Origin: Symsagittifera roscoffensis
Lineage: Eukaryota > Xenacoelomorpha > Acoela > Convolutidae
NCBI RefSeq assembly: GCF_963678635.1
Contig: NC_087070.1
Span: 21,623,461-21,687,460 of the forward strand
Direction: 5' to 3'
DNA length: 64,000 bases
The translations under genes were made by a program, and so were the position numbers. The notes beneath the pieces were generated by a model. It worked only from the letters and a program-made list of their open reading frames with translations. It had not been told where the DNA came from and ran no database searches. Below, one piece after another: positions 63,345 to 64,000 of the stretch. Each line of letters opens with the position of its first letter. Position 1 is the first letter of the stretch.

Positions 63345-64000
63345 TTTGTCAATGTTGTTGTTGTTGTTAGCCCACGCGGGTCGGGTTGGGCTCTTCTGTC
63401 TCCAGGTCAAGGAACTTAGCAACCTCTACCGGCCGAAGCCACAGGTCTGCTGGGGTGAGTGGGGAGGGGTTTTGGGAGCAGTTGAAAAGGTGACATGTTG
63501 TGTGGGGGGCAAGGGAACAGGTTGGGCAAAGGTGGGAGATGGAGCTGTCGAGGCGGGATAGGTAAGTGTTAAGGAGCCGGCTGTAGCCAGACCGGAGTTG
63601 GGAGAGCTTACAGCGCGTGGGACGTGGGAGGGATTTTTCAGAGGGGTCAATCTTTGGGCGAGGGATACAAATAACTTTAGACGGAGGGGTTTCGGCTAGG
63701 AACTTGGTTACAAGGGAGGTATGGTTGTCTTTTAAAATTGGTTTGTAGTAGTTAAAAATAAAAGTGGAGACTTCGTCTCGGTCGTCCAGAACTAGAGGGT
63801 GGTTTGCGTAGACTGAAAATTCGGTTAAAATTTTCTGGGTGCCTCTTTGAAGCAGCTTATAATTGAGGGGCGAAGTAGACGGGGAGGAGGGGGATGTGAA
63901 TGTATAAAATTAATGGGATGGTGGGAACGATAGGTAGAGATAAAAAATTGAGATGACAGAAGGGTATGGTGGTCTTTGACCGTTAGGATTTCAGATTCAC
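63345..64000 (-). mobile_element. Jockey-like LINE fragment B (3' end), runs off the window
   Basis: On the minus strand the C-terminal segment reads C-K-L-S-Q-L-R-S-G-Y-S-R-L-L-N-T-Y-L and C-P-T-C ... H-L-F-N-C, the zinc-type ending seen after RT in Jockey-like LINEs. The element ends at a (CAA)n tail near 63354. It is a separate copy from fragment A (same segment near 61500-61755) and is inserted beside its RT part. The 5' part lies beyond the window. Confidence 0.7.

Noticed and set aside
62503-63561. Plus-strand frames at the right end
   Set aside because: Antisense to the Jockey-like LINE fragments.

Overview
The window is eukaryotic and metazoan, probably an invertebrate. It is AT-rich, its coding exons are scattered and bounded by GT/AG introns, and it carries a caspase, an SH2 adaptor, hAT-type MITEs, a Ty3/gypsy LTR element, a Polinton/Maverick-like PolB element and Jockey-like LINE fragments. 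There is one 200-N assembly gap (823-1022). I could not assign a species.

Layout. 1-822 holds a truncated exon with an eh1-like motif that runs into the gap. 1023-4170 is a direct duplication of a dispersed repeat. 4570-4996 is a hAT-type MITE with a perfect 8-bp target duplication, followed by an acidic minus-strand exon (5038-5508). 7903-8202 is an SGNH-like fragment, followed by a ~147-bp tandem repeat. A minus-strand caspase gene follows: p10 exon 8953-9404, p20 exon 10093-10570, then an intron of about 31 kb, a prodomain exon 41839-42273 and possibly a tiny start exon at 44252-44266. The exon phases fit throughout.

The large caspase intron holds a nested pair of transposons. The outer one (10838-41306) is a Polinton-like element: 6-bp target duplication TATGAG, termini starting AG and ending CT, long inverted repeats built of ~27-bp units, and a decayed protein-primed-type DNA polymerase B. 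A giant Ty3/gypsy element (11092-34232, 23.1 kb, minus strand) has inserted into its left inverted repeat. That element has ~895-bp LTRs, a 3.4-kb leader with a 14-bp minisatellite, a pre-gag ORF, gag with two zinc knuckles, a canonical -1 frameshift heptamer into protease, decayed RT/RNase H/integrase, a macro-like domain, and then ~8.5 kb of extra coding sequence downstream of pol, including SGNH-hydrolase-like modules. Without the inner insert the Polinton-like element is only about 7.3 kb.

42.3-52.2 kb is repeat-rich non-coding DNA with repeated blocks, foldback elements, MITEs and tRNA-like SINE pieces. 52281-60377 (plus strand) is a five-exon SH2 adaptor gene with N-terminal tyrosine motifs and a long polyglutamine tract. 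Two copies of one MITE family sit 16 and 23 nt upstream of the 3' splice sites of consecutive introns, each with its own perfect 8-bp target duplication. An alternative last exon may lie at 61348-61464. The window ends in two minus-strand Jockey-like LINE fragments.

The exons were deduced from reading frame, phase and splice consensus only. The mobile elements are clearly decayed (frameshifts, stops), and their gene boundaries are approximate.
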